Part shown: one piece after another, positions 1-8,795 of the stretch
How the letters are laid out: each line of letters opens with the position of its first letter
How positions within the stretch are numbered: position 1 is the stretch's first letter
Origin: an uncultured Lachnospiraceae bacterium
Lineage (GTDB): Bacteria; Bacillota; Clostridia; Lachnospirales; Lachnospiraceae
Assembly (NCBI GenBank): GCA_910588965.1
Contig: CAJUSO010000014.1
Coordinates: 3,730-67,729, forward strand
DNA length: 64,000 bases
Reading direction: 5' to 3'
Position numbers and translations under genes: made by a program
Notes under the pieces: generated by a model
Seen by the model: the letters and a program-made list of their open reading frames with translations, nothing else
What the model was told of the DNA's origin: nothing
The model's database searches: none

Positions 1-20
1 GAAAATCAGGAGAAATGGAC

Positions 21-179
21 ATGAATGATAATGAGAAGACCTATAAGATGCTGACAATGGCGGGAGCTGGGAATATTGCCCTTGGCATTGTAGTCCTGGT
101 GACAGGCGTTGCATGCGGCGTGCTGGCAATTATAAACGGCGCAAGGATATTAAAGCGCAAATCTGATATCATATTTTAA
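21..179 (+). CDS. small membrane protein, unknown (52 aa)
   Basis: A 52-aa reading frame with one or two hydrophobic stretches (about residues 13-37) and a basic tail (RILKRKSD). I start it at the second ATG because AGGAG at 8-12 then lies 8 nt upstream; the first ATG at 15 would leave only 2 nt. It ends 11 nt before the VanZ-like gene and is probably co-transcribed with it. No function recognised; likely an inner-membrane small protein. The reading frame is complete, although the operon may begin left of the window. Confidence 0.6.
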   Translation: MNDNEKTYKMLTMAGAGNIALGIVVLVTGVACGVLAIINGARILKRKSDIIF

Positions 180-190
180 GGGATGGAAAA

Positions 191-664
191 TTGAAAAAGG
201 ACTATCGAAAAGCGCTCCGGGTATGCAGCAAAATCCTGTTTGGGATTTATATTATATGCCTGGCTTATTTCCTCTTCTTTGCAGAGAGCACAGGCCGTAC
301 CTTTGAAGGCAGGAGTTACCACTACAACCTGGAGCTGTTTAAGGAAATCAGGCGTTTTATCGTATACCGGCATACTTTAGGCACACGGGCAGTCGTACTG
401 AACCTGTTTGGGAACATCGTGGCATTCATCCCTTTCGGGTTCTTCCTCCCGGTGCTATACCCCAAATGCAGGTCTGTCCTGTTCACGGTGTTTTTCAGCT
501 TTGAATGCAGCCTTATGGTGGAGACCATCCAACTGGTATCTAAAGTAGGGAGTTTCGACGTGGATGATATGCTCTTGAATACGGTTGGCGGCTTTCTGGG
601 CTGCCTGGCTTTTTTCTGGATGAATCGGATAAGGAGATCTTATGAGGCGAAGGAAAAGGAATAG
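191..664 (+). CDS. VanZ family membrane protein
   Basis: 157 aa with several hydrophobic segments. The stretch LFGNIVAFIPFGFFLP followed by a polar E-x-x-Q segment and DVDDMLLNTVGGFLG is the VanZ-like pattern. VanZ is known for low-level teicoplanin resistance, but most relatives in Clostridia have no proven role, so a cell-envelope function is inference. The start is TTG, with AAGGG 8 nt upstream; the only nearby ATG (183) hits a stop at once. The 3' end overlaps the next gene by 23 nt, indicating translational coupling. Confidence 0.8.
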   Translation: MKKDYRKALRVCSKILFGIYIICLAYFLFFAESTGRTFEGRSYHYNLELFKEIRRFIVYRHTLGTRAVVLNLFGNIVAFIPFGFFLPVLYPKCRSVLFTVFFSFECSLMVETIQLVSKVGSFDVDDMLLNTVGGFLGCLAFFWMNRIRRSYEAKEKE

Positions 665-965
665 TTATAAGTTTGCAGGAATGAAGCATTCCAAGCGTGG
701 GAAAGTTTCCCTGGCTTTGGCAATGCTGTCGCTCTTTGCAGGGATTGGGATGGTGGCATTTTCCGTGGGGAGCCGTGGGAATGCCACCATTTATGTAGGG
801 AGCGCAGGGCTGTTCTCCCTATGCCTGGCGGCCGTGTCCTTGGTAGTAGGGCTTTCCAGCCTGCGGGAAGATAGCTTTAAGCTGTTCCCGGTGTTGGGGA
901 GCCTTTGCTCTGCCCTAATCCTGGCAGGATGGGTAGCCATCTATGTGCTGGGTTTTTACGGATAG
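642..965 (+). CDS. DUF6142-like membrane protein
   Basis: 107 aa. A basic N-terminus with the pattern KFAGMKHSKRGK precedes three or four hydrophobic segments (about residues 22-42, 48-68, 82-103). This layout matches proteins usually named DUF6142, by memory of the family. AAGGAG lies 7 nt before the ATG and inside the VanZ-like gene, so the two are coupled. Function unknown. With the 52-aa protein and the VanZ homologue it forms a three-gene membrane-protein set. Confidence 0.6.
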   Translation: MRRRKRNSYKFAGMKHSKRGKVSLALAMLSLFAGIGMVAFSVGSRGNATIYVGSAGLFSLCLAAVSLVVGLSSLREDSFKLFPVLGSLCSALILAGWVAIYVLGFYG

Positions 966-1013
966 CAAGGGAGCGGCTGATAAAAGGTTAATTTAGAAAG
1001 GTAGGTAGAAAAC

Positions 1014-3083
1014 ATGGGTTATCAGGAGATTTGGCAGCCATACCGGGAAGAAGTAGAAGAGCGTTTTCCGCTGGTAATGGAACGGCTTCGGCTGGTGAGC
1101 CAGGAAGAAACGGTTAAGGATGCGTACCTTAGCTATTTCCGGCATGTGGCCGCTTTTTTGGTAAAGTTAGGGGAGTTGGGGGAAGAAATCCTATCCAGGG
1201 ATTGGAATTCTGTCAGCCTGGAGGAGCTGAAGCAGGAAAACCACAGCCTATATGAAGACATCCTCCCAAAACATTATGGGGAAAGCTATGGGAACCCAGC
1301 CTTTGCGGCCGAGCGCCTGGGGGAAGGGCTTGGGAAGCTTCTGTCTGCCCTCTATGCAGATATACGTTCTTTGATTCCCTATGCCTATGAAGGGCGCCTG
1401 TATGAGATTACCCTATTCAGTGAACTGTTTGTGGAGATTTACAACATATTTGAGGCAGAGGGAACCCCAGGGGAAGAGGAAGTCCAAAAGGTTATCTACT
1501 GGTTTTTCCATGATTACGGGGAAGTTTTCACCGAGATTGGGATATTGTCCCAGAATTGCCCGGAAATGGATTTCTTTACCCGGATAATTATGGACAGCGA
1601 TTTGGATGATTTGCGTTACCTTTACCGTTATGGGGCATATATTACGGAAAATGAACTTGGGACGGCAGAATTCCTCAATGGGATGTCCCAGGAAGAAATC
1701 CAGTCTATGGCCAGCACTTATACCGAAGGTTACCGGATTGGCTTCCAGGTAACAGGGAAGGATCTGTCCAAAAAGAAATTTGTAGACCTCCGCTATCCCA
1801 TTGGCTTTGAGCGGATGGTGCGGGCTGCTATCCAGAATTTTGGAAAGATGGGGCTTTTGCCGGTGGCCATGCGGGGCGGGGAGTTCTCCTTCCAGGAAAG
1901 AGGTGCCCGTGCCCTGTCTGTTGGGAGCGTTGCCCCAAACCGCCAGTACCTCTACGACCACAAGGCAGACAAAGCAGCTTATTGGGACAAGGCCTTGGTG
2001 GAACGGTGGCTGGAAGCGCTGCGGACGGCTTACGAGGGGCGCAAGGAAGAGGCAGCCTTCTATTCAGGCCATGCTGTGATTGAGACCTTTGGGGAGGAAG
2101 GCTTTGAGCCAAAGGCAAACCCTTATGCCTACCAGTTCACCGAAAAGCAGCAGAAGCTAAACGTATACTATGCCAACACGTCCTCTGAAATCAGCAACTG
2201 CTACGTCCGGAAGGATGAGTACAGCTTTACGATTATCGCTTACCCAATCCCTGCCATCGGAAAACAGTACAAAGAGATTTTTGCAAAGACTGTGGAGGTA
2301 AATACGCTGGATTATAAGCTTTACCAGGGCATGCAGCAGAAAATCATCGACGTGCTGGACCAGGGCGTGGCAGTCCGCATTACTGGGAAGGGGGAAAACC
2401 GGACAGACCTTACGGTTTCCCTGCGCCCCTTAGGGGATCCCCAGAAGGAGACCCTCTTTGAAAACTGTGTGGCAGACGTCAATATCCCCGTAGGGGAAGT
2501 CTTTACATCCCCGAAGCTAAAGGGGACCAACGACCGCCTCCATGTGACCCAGGTATACCTGAAAGGGCTGAAGTACCTGGATCTGGAAGTGGATTTCCAG
2601 GATGGGATGATCAGCCGGTATTCCTGCAGGAATTTCAGCACAGAGGAAGAAAACCAGGCTTTCCTGAAGGAAAACCTGCTGAAACACCATGATACGCTGC
2701 CAATGGGGGAATTTGCCATTGGGACGAATACCACGGCTTACAGGATGGGGATTGACTACAAGATACAGGATAAGCTGCCTATCTTGATTGCAGAGAAAAC
2801 AGGCCCCCATTTCGCTGTGGGGGATACCTGCTACAGCTGGGCAGAGGATGTAGCCGTATTTAATCCAGATGGGAAGGAAATTGTGGCAAGGGACAATGAG
2901 GTTTCGCTGCTTAGGAAAGAAGATGTGGGGAAAGCATACTTTAACTGCCATACGGATATTACCATCCCCTATGACGAATTGGGGAGCATTACGGTCCTAA
3001 GGCAGGATGGGAGCGCCGTGGACGTCATCCGGGATGGGAAATTCGTGGTGCCAGGGACAGAAAGGCTGAACGCCCCCTTATGA
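1014..3083 (+). CDS. M29 family aminopeptidase with long N-terminal extension
   Basis: 689 aa. The C-terminal half carries the M29 (AmpS / aminopeptidase T) metal-ligand set in order: E495 in GEVFTSP, E567 in GEFAIGTN, H599 in GPHFAVG, and H646 and D648 in CHTDIT. M29 enzymes are cytosolic, two-metal, broad-specificity aminopeptidases. A typical M29 protein is about 410 aa, so roughly 280 extra residues sit at the N-terminus; that region is alpha-helical and acidic and I recognise no domain in it. The site AAAGGTAGG precedes the ATG. Peptide turnover is the likely role. Confidence 0.85.
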   Translation: MGYQEIWQPYREEVEERFPLVMERLRLVSQEETVKDAYLSYFRHVAAFLVKLGELGEEILSRDWNSVSLEELKQENHSLYEDILPKHYGESYGNPAFAAERLGEGLGKLLSALYADIRSLIPYAYEGRLYEITLFSELFVEIYNIFEAEGTPGEEEVQKVIYWFFHDYGEVFTEIGILSQNCPEMDFFTRIIMDSDLDDLRYLYRYGAYITENELGTAEFLNGMSQEEIQSMASTYTEGYRIGFQVTGKDLSKKKFVDLRYPIGFERMVRAAIQNFGKMGLLPVAMRGGEFSFQERGARALSVGSVAPNRQYLYDHKADKAAYWDKALVERWLEALRTAYEGRKEEAAFYSGHAVIETFGEEGFEPKANPYAYQFTEKQQKLNVYYANTSSEISNCYVRKDEYSFTIIAYPIPAIGKQYKEIFAKTVEVNTLDYKLYQGMQQKIIDVLDQGVAVRITGKGENRTDLTVSLRPLGDPQKETLFENCVADVNIPVGEVFTSPKLKGTNDRLHVTQVYLKGLKYLDLEVDFQDGMISRYSCRNFSTEEENQAFLKENLLKHHDTLPMGEFAIGTNTTAYRMGIDYKIQDKLPILIAEKTGPHFAVGDTCYSWAEDVAVFNPDGKEIVARDNEVSLLRKEDVGKAYFNCHTDITIPYDELGSITVLRQDGSAVDVIRDGKFVVPGTERLNAPL

Positions 3084-3122
3084 TAAAACCTTAAAGCCAA
3101 CGGAAGGGCAGGTGATTTTTTT

Positions 3123-3914
3123 ATGAAGTATTCAGAAAATCCAGGAAAACAATACCATATCCAAGTAGGGAAGGGGGATGTGGGCAAGTATGCCATCCTG
3201 CCGGGAGACCCGAAGCGGTGTGCAAAAATCGCACAGTATTTTGAAGATCCCAAGCAGATGGCAGACAGCCGGGAATACGTCACTTATACGGGATATTTGG
3301 ATGGCGTGAAGGTAAGCGTGACCTCCACAGGCATTGGCGGGCCGTCGGCAGCGATTGCGCTGGAAGAACTGGTCCTGTCAGGCGCAGACACCTTTATCCG
3401 TGTGGGCACCTGCGGCGGCATGCAGGAACATGTTATGAGCGGCGATGTGGTCATTGCCAGCGGGGCCATCCGGATGGAAGGGACCAGCCGGGAATACGCC
3501 CCCATTGAATTCCCAGCAGTAGCAGACATCCAGGTTGTGAACGCGCTGGCAGAAGCCGCCCAGAAACTGGGGCAAAGCTTCCACGTGGGCATTGTACAAT
3601 GCAAAGACTCCTTTTATGGGCAGCATTCCCCAGAATCGAAGCCTGTCAGTTATGAACTGCTGCATAAATGGGAAGCCTGGAAACGCCTGGGATGCCTTGC
3701 TTCTGAGATGGAATCGGCGGCCTTATTCGTGGCGGCCAGCAGCCTGCATGTCAGGATTGGCTCCTGTTTCCTGGTAATGGCAAACCAGGAGCGGGAGAAG
3801 GCCGGCCTTAGCAACCCTGTAGCCCATGACACGGACATGGCTGTGCGCATTTCCATTGAAGCGCTCCGAAAGCTAATCAAAGAGGATGCTGCAGCATCCC
3901 TATCTAAAGCCTAG
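3123..3914 (+). CDS. udp: uridine phosphorylase
   Basis: 263 aa, close to the usual length (E. coli Udp 253). It reversibly splits uridine with phosphate to uracil and ribose-1-phosphate. Recognisable elements are GDPKRC near residue 29 (phosphate binding), STGIGGPSAAIALEEL near residue 60, RVGTCGG near 92, and SEMESAALF near 194 (ribose site). The pyrimidine-salvage partner cytidine deaminase follows about 130 nt downstream on the same strand, so the pair would convert cytidine to uridine and then uracil. A hexameric cytosolic enzyme is expected. Confidence 0.92.
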   Translation: MKYSENPGKQYHIQVGKGDVGKYAILPGDPKRCAKIAQYFEDPKQMADSREYVTYTGYLDGVKVSVTSTGIGGPSAAIALEELVLSGADTFIRVGTCGGMQEHVMSGDVVIASGAIRMEGTSREYAPIEFPAVADIQVVNALAEAAQKLGQSFHVGIVQCKDSFYGQHSPESKPVSYELLHKWEAWKRLGCLASEMESAALFVAASSLHVRIGSCFLVMANQEREKAGLSNPVAHDTDMAVRISIEALRKLIKEDAAASLSKA

Positions 3915-3948
3915 GCATATGCAGAGCCTGCCGCAGCAAGGTAAGGAA

Positions 3949-4030
3949 CCGCACATTGCAGATAGGCAGAACCCACATGTGCGGGGGCGGCGGTTGCAGA
4001 TAGGCAGAACCCACATGTGCGGGGCGGCGG
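3949..4030 (+). repeat. 38-bp tandem duplication with hairpin, between udp and cdd
   Basis: Two adjacent near-identical units occupy 3956-3993 (38 nt) and 3994-4030 (37 nt), differing by one G in a G-run. An inverted repeat CCGCACAT (3949-3956) / ATGTGCGG (3977-3984) can form an 8-bp stem. The units end 4 nt before the cdd ribosome binding site, so the structure may affect translation of cdd or end part of the udp transcript. No T-run follows it. Confidence 0.8.
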
Positions 4031-4048
4031 TTGGAAAGGAGGAACCCT

Positions 4049-4465
4049 ATGGAAAAAGAAATGGTGGAGGCATTGATAGAGGCAGCGTCTGCACAGCTGC
4101 AATATTCTTATGCGCCTTATTCCGGCTTCAAGGTTGGGGCTGCGCTATTGGCGCAGGATGGGACGGTTTATACAGGCTGCAATATTGAAAATGCCGCCTT
4201 TACCCCTACAAACTGCGCAGAGCGGACAGCGTTTTTCAAGGCTGTCAGCCAGGGAGCCAGGGAATTCCAGGCGATATGTATCCTAGGCGGGCCTGACGGG
4301 AAGCTGGAATCTTATACGCCTCCCTGCGGCGTATGCCGCCAGGTTATGATGGAATTCTGCGACCCGGAAAAATTTTTGGTAATCCTAGGCACTGGGAAAG
4401 GGGACTGGACGGTTTACCCGCTCAAAGACCTGATGCCTATGGGCTTTGGCCCAGATAACCTATAA
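4049..4465 (+). CDS. cdd: cytidine deaminase
   Basis: 138 aa, the normal size of the homotetrameric cytidine deaminases. Zinc-site motifs are present: C-A-E in NCAERTAF (catalytic glutamate) and PCGVCRQ (two cysteine ligands). The N-terminal YAPYSGFKVGAAL is the substrate-binding stretch. It deaminates cytidine and deoxycytidine to uridine forms. I start at ATG 4049 because AAAGGAGG at 4035-4042 is 6 nt upstream; a TTG at 4031 in frame would place this site inside the gene. It follows udp, its natural partner in pyrimidine salvage. Confidence 0.95.
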   Translation: MEKEMVEALIEAASAQLQYSYAPYSGFKVGAALLAQDGTVYTGCNIENAAFTPTNCAERTAFFKAVSQGAREFQAICILGGPDGKLESYTPPCGVCRQVMMEFCDPEKFLVILGTGKGDWTVYPLKDLMPMGFGPDNL

Positions 4466-4490
4466 GCCTTTCAGGCATGCCTGCCAAGGC
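4466..4490 (+). terminator. hairpin after cdd
   Basis: GCCTT (4466-4470) pairs with AAGGC (4486-4490), with an inner CAGG/CCTG stem. There is no U-run after it, so termination here would be weak. Confidence 0.3.
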
Positions 4491-4506
4491 GCTTACAGAA
4501 TACATA

Positions 4507-4535
4507 TTGTAAAAGAAATTAAAGCGTGATATAAT
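4507..4535 (+). promoter_or_regulatory. sigma-A type promoter of the AAA ATPase gene
   Basis: TTGTAA at 4507-4512 and TATAAT at 4530-4535, separated by 17 nt. It lies 37 nt ahead of the chosen start at 4573. Confidence 0.6.
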
Positions 4536-4572
4536 ATGCAGTGTGGAAAATACGCCTACGATGGAGGAAACC

Positions 4573-5934
4573 ATGATTGGGAGAAATACAGAATTACAGC
4601 AATTAGGGCAGTTATACCAGCAGGAAGGGAGCCAGGCTGTTGTCCTATACGGCAGGAAAGAGCAGGGCATCCGCAGGCTGGCACAGGCATTCTGTAGCGG
4701 CAAGCCCTCCTTTTACTACTTTGCCCCAGAGACCTCCGCCCAGGCACAGAGGAAGCGCCTGGGGCGGGACTTTGCATTGGACCTTTCCGTAACGGCGCAG
4801 GATGGTTTCTACGACGCCTTATTCCAGGGGATGGGAAGGGAGGATGGGGGCAAGCTGGTATGGGTGGTGGATGAATTCCAGAATATCGTAAAAAAAGATC
4901 CGTCCTTCTGGGGCAGCCTCTTGAAACGGAGGGATAAAAGCCCTTCCGCCGTCCCCGTTTTCATCCTCTTATGCAGTTCCTCTATCCCTTGGATAGAACA
5001 GGAAATGCCCAAAGCTTTGGGTACAGCAGCAAAAAAAACAGACCGTACTATCAAATGCGGGGATCTCCGCTTCCTGGATTTGGTGCGGCATTTCCCTGAC
5101 TACACACTGCGCCAGAGCGTGGAGGTATTCGGTGTAATCGGAGGCGTGCCGGAATTTATGCGCCACTGGGATAAAAGCCAGGATATCCGCCAAAATGTCT
5201 GTATCCATATCCTGGCCGGGGATGGCTTTTTACATGGGAAGCCCTGGGAAATCCTGCGCAGCCACCTGCGGGAGCTGTCGGTGTACCAGGCAATCCTGGG
5301 AGCAATTGCGTCTGGAAAGCGCAAGCTGAACGAACTCTACCAGGAAACTGGGTTTTCCCGGGCAAAAATCAGCGTGTACTTAAAGAACCTGATGGAATTT
5401 GACGTTGTGGAAAAAGTATATTCTTTTGAGACAGGCGGATGGCAGAATGCGCAGAAGGGCCTATACCAGATAAAGGATACCTTCCTGAATTTCTGGTTTA
5501 AGTTCATTTACCCCCATTTATCTGACCTTTACCAGCTGCCGCCAGAGGAATTTTACGATAGGCACATCAGCCCGGAACTGGAAGGTTACCTGAAGCGTTA
5601 TTTCATCAAAGTCTGCATGGAATACCTGCAGCTGCAGGACATGATTGGGAAACTGCCCTTACATATCTACAAAATGGGGAGCTGGATAGGGAAAAAGGGG
5701 GACATTGACATCATCGCACAGAACAGCGTCCGCGAGAATTTAATCTGCCTCTGTAACTGGTCTGAGCCAGAAATGACATTCCAGATGTGCCAGCAGATGT
5801 TTGACAGCATGGAGCAGGCAAAAATCGGCGCAAATTATTATTACCTGTTTACAGCAAAATCTTTTGAAGATGCTTTGGTAAAAATGGCTGCCAAAGACAG
5901 CCGGATTTTATTGGTGGATATGGGGGAGATGTAG
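4573..5934 (+). CDS. AAA-family ATPase with DUF234-type C-terminus, P-loop degenerate
   Basis: 453 aa. The protein opens with MIGRNTELQQLGQLY, the usual start of the archaeal-ATPase/DUF234 group, and has a Walker-B-like VWVVDEFQNI. The C-terminal half contains a winged-helix-like segment (KLNELYQETGFSRAKISVYL) and a DUF234/nuclease-like end. At the P-loop, relatives have GRRRVGKT, but here residues 27-34 read GRKEQGIR, with neither the lysine nor the serine/threonine. ATP binding is therefore doubtful. GGAGG at 4563-4567 sits 5 nt before the chosen ATG; an in-frame GTG at 4543 is the alternative. The function of this family is unknown. Confidence 0.75.
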   Translation: MIGRNTELQQLGQLYQQEGSQAVVLYGRKEQGIRRLAQAFCSGKPSFYYFAPETSAQAQRKRLGRDFALDLSVTAQDGFYDALFQGMGREDGGKLVWVVDEFQNIVKKDPSFWGSLLKRRDKSPSAVPVFILLCSSSIPWIEQEMPKALGTAAKKTDRTIKCGDLRFLDLVRHFPDYTLRQSVEVFGVIGGVPEFMRHWDKSQDIRQNVCIHILAGDGFLHGKPWEILRSHLRELSVYQAILGAIASGKRKLNELYQETGFSRAKISVYLKNLMEFDVVEKVYSFETGGWQNAQKGLYQIKDTFLNFWFKFIYPHLSDLYQLPPEEFYDRHISPELEGYLKRYFIKVCMEYLQLQDMIGKLPLHIYKMGSWIGKKGDIDIIAQNSVRENLICLCNWSEPEMTFQMCQQMFDSMEQAKIGANYYYLFTAKSFEDALVKMAAKDSRILLVDMGEM

Positions 5935-5970
5935 CAATTTCATGCCTATTGGAAAGGGAAGGTCCGCATT

Positions 5971-8025
5971 ATGCCAAAATCGTTGTTTATTGCAGAAAAG
6001 CCAAGCGTGGCACGGGAATTTGCCAAAGCCCTGAAACTGGATTTTAAAAACAGGGACGGTTATATGGAGGCTGGCCAGGCAGTTGTCACCTGGTGCGTAG
6101 GCCACCTTATTACCATGAGCTATCCAGAGGCCTACGACGCAAAATATAAGAAATGGAGCCTTGCCACCCTCCCCTTCCTCCCTCAGGAATGGAAATATGA
6201 GGTAATCCCCGGGGTAAAAAAGCAATATAAGATTGTAGAGGGGCTGCTGAACCGGGAAGATGTGGATACGATTTATGTGTGCACGGACTCCGGGCGGGAA
6301 GGGGAATACATCTACCGCCTGGTGGAGCAGCAGGCCAAGGTGGCAGGCAAAAAACGCCGCCGGGTATGGATCGATTCCCAGACAGAGGAAGAAATCTTAA
6401 GGGGCATAAAAGAGGCAAAGGATTTGTCAGAATATGACAACCTCTGCGCTTCCGCATACTTGCGGGCAAAGGAAGATTACCTGATGGGGATCAACTTTTC
6501 CAGGCTGCTGTCCCTAAAATACAGCAACGCTATCTCCAGCTTTTTAAAAACCAGCTACACCGTTGTCAGCGTAGGCCGGGTCATGACCTGTGTGCAGGGG
6601 ATGGTAGTGCGGCGGGAACGGGAAATCCGCACTTTTGTCAAGACGCCCTTTTACCGTGTGCTGCAGGGGCTGGACCTGCAAGGGCATTCCCTGGAAGGGG
6701 AGTGGCGCGCTGTGGAAGGCTCTGCCTATTTCCAGTCCCCAAAGCTTTATAAGGAAAACGGATGGAAAGAAAAAGCCGATGCAGAAAAGTTAATAGCAGA
6801 ATTAATTTCTGTTAAAAAGCCCGATGGATTACGCACTACCGTGCATTCCATCGGGAAGAAGAAGGAAGCGAAAAAACCGCCTCTCCTATACAACCTGGCA
6901 GAACTCCAAAACGACTGTTCCAAATTTTTCAAAATCAGCCCAGACCAAACCTTACAGATTGTGCAGGAACTGTATGAGAAGAAAATGGTGACATATCCCA
7001 GGACGGACGCCCGGGTCCTGTCCACAGCCGTGGCAAAGGAAATCCATAAAAATATCGGGGGATTAAAGCATATCCCTTCTGTCCAGGCCTTTTCTGCGGA
7101 AATCCTAGAAAAGAAGCTCCACGCAAACATTGCAAAGACCCGTTATGTCAATGACAGCCAGATTACAGACCACTACGCCATCATCCCCACCGGCCAGGGC
7201 CTGCCTGCCGCCCGCAGCCTGGGCCAGACGTCCCTGAACGTTTACGAAGTAATCGTACGCAGGTTCTTAAGTATTTTTTATCCCCCAGCCATTTACCAAA
7301 AGGCCACCTTGGTGACTGCCATGGGAAAAGAAAAATTTTTCTTTTCGTTCAAAGTCCTGGCGGATCCCGGCTATTTACGCGTGATGGAATATTCTTTCCA
7401 AAAGAAAGCCGCGCCTGGCCAGGAAGGGCAAAGCGCATCCAGCAATGAAGGCCTGCTAAGGCAGCTTTCTTCTTTAAAAAAAGGCATGGAACTGCCGGTT
7501 ACGTCATTAATGGTAAAGGAAGGGGAGACGTCGCCGCCCAAACGTTACAATTCTGGGTCTATTATCCTGGCGATGGAAAATGCTGGGCAGCTGATTGAGG
7601 ATGAAGAGCTCCGTGCACAAATCAAAGGTTCCGGTATTGGGACCAGCGCCACCCGCGCAGAGATTTTAAAAAAGCTCATAAACAACAAATACCTGGCCTT
7701 GAATAAAAAGACCCAGGCCATAACGCCCACCTTGCTGGGGGAAATTATCTTTGATGTGGTAAATGCCTCAATAAAATCATTGTTAAATCCAGATTTAACA
7801 GCCAGCTGGGAGAAAGGCCTTACCTATGTTGCAGAAGGTACAATTACGCCAGAAGAGTATATGGGAAAATTAGAGCATTTTGTACGCAGCCGGACCCATG
7901 GGGTTTTGGGATTGGATAACCAATATGCCCTGCGCGGGCATTTCCAAAAAGCCGCAGCTTTTTATAAAGAAACGGCAAAGGAGAAGGATTTGGGGCCTAG
8001 GAAGAAAGCAAAGCAAACATCCTAG
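5971..8025 (+). CDS. topB: DNA topoisomerase III (type IA)
   Basis: 684 aa. It relaxes negatively supercoiled DNA and decatenates single-strand-linked intermediates. The N-terminal Toprim domain starts IAEKPSVA (residues 7-14) and carries TDSGREGEYI near 105. The active-site tyrosine is Y342 in VTYPRTDAR. The later motif GIGTSATRAEIL is also typical. The length matches bacterial TopB, and no C-terminal zinc-finger cysteines are seen. The gene is isolated, preceded by the AAA ATPase gene with a 36-nt gap and its own GGGAAGG site. Confidence 0.92.
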   Translation: MPKSLFIAEKPSVAREFAKALKLDFKNRDGYMEAGQAVVTWCVGHLITMSYPEAYDAKYKKWSLATLPFLPQEWKYEVIPGVKKQYKIVEGLLNREDVDTIYVCTDSGREGEYIYRLVEQQAKVAGKKRRRVWIDSQTEEEILRGIKEAKDLSEYDNLCASAYLRAKEDYLMGINFSRLLSLKYSNAISSFLKTSYTVVSVGRVMTCVQGMVVRREREIRTFVKTPFYRVLQGLDLQGHSLEGEWRAVEGSAYFQSPKLYKENGWKEKADAEKLIAELISVKKPDGLRTTVHSIGKKKEAKKPPLLYNLAELQNDCSKFFKISPDQTLQIVQELYEKKMVTYPRTDARVLSTAVAKEIHKNIGGLKHIPSVQAFSAEILEKKLHANIAKTRYVNDSQITDHYAIIPTGQGLPAARSLGQTSLNVYEVIVRRFLSIFYPPAIYQKATLVTAMGKEKFFFSFKVLADPGYLRVMEYSFQKKAAPGQEGQSASSNEGLLRQLSSLKKGMELPVTSLMVKEGETSPPKRYNSGSIILAMENAGQLIEDEELRAQIKGSGIGTSATRAEILKKLINNKYLALNKKTQAITPTLLGEIIFDVVNASIKSLLNPDLTASWEKGLTYVAEGTITPEEYMGKLEHFVRSRTHGVLGLDNQYALRGHFQKAAAFYKETAKEKDLGPRKKAKQTS

Positions 8026-8078
8026 CCGCACCCCTACAGAACCGTTGTAAATTCGGAACATTGGAAAAGGAGAAAGCC

Positions 8079-8744
8079 ATGGAAGCATGTAAAATCAAAG
8101 AGTTATACACGTTATCAGAAACAATCGCCGCAGGGCTGTTCCAATCCCTGGAATACCCTTGGGAAGCCCTTCCCAAAATCAGCAGCTTTATCTGCGCCTT
8201 AGGCAAGTCCCTGCCTCCGGATATTTATGAGCAGCGCGGCGAAAACGTCTGGGTAGCCAAAAGCGCAGACATAGCGCCTACGGCTTACATCAATGGCCCC
8301 GCGATTATTGATGAGGAGGCCCAAGTCCGCCACTGCGCATTTATCCGCGGGAATGCCATTGTAGGGAAGGGCGCCGTGGTGGGCAATTCCACAGAATTAA
8401 AAAATGTGGTGCTCTTTAACAAAGTCCAAGTCCCCCATTATAACTATGTGGGCGACTCAATTTTAGGCTACAAATCCCATATGGGCGCAGGCTCCATCAC
8501 ATCGAACGTGAAGTCTGACAAAACCCTGGTTGCGGTAAAAAGCGGTACGGAAGCATTCCCTACCGGGCTGAAGAAATTTGGCGCAATGCTGGGTGATGAA
8601 GTAGAAGTCGGCTGCAACAGTGTCTTGAACCCTGGGACAGTCATCGGGCGGCGCAGTAATATTTACCCACTCTCTATGGTCCGCGGCGTTGTCCCGCCGC
8701 AATCCATTTATAAAAATAAAAACGAGATTATAGAAAAGAACTAA
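8079..8744 (+). CDS. left-handed beta-helix protein, GlmU-like acyltransferase domain
   Basis: 221 aa. After about 65 helical residues come hexapeptide-like turns typical of the left-handed parallel beta-helix (IAPTAYINGPAIIDEEAQV, FIRGNAIVGKGAVVG, SVLNPGTVIG). Databases often name such Clostridia proteins UDP-N-acetylglucosamine pyrophosphorylase, but the uridylyltransferase half is absent, so that name is misleading; a sugar-nucleotide acyltransferase is possible. ATG 8079 has AAAGGAG 7 nt upstream; a TTG at 8061 is in frame but would precede this site. Confidence 0.75.
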   Translation: MEACKIKELYTLSETIAAGLFQSLEYPWEALPKISSFICALGKSLPPDIYEQRGENVWVAKSADIAPTAYINGPAIIDEEAQVRHCAFIRGNAIVGKGAVVGNSTELKNVVLFNKVQVPHYNYVGDSILGYKSHMGAGSITSNVKSDKTLVAVKSGTEAFPTGLKKFGAMLGDEVEVGCNSVLNPGTVIGRRSNIYPLSMVRGVVPPQSIYKNKNEIIEKN

Positions 8745-8795
8745 TGCAGCAAAATAGACGAATCACAAGCATCATACAAAAGGAGACAGAAACCC

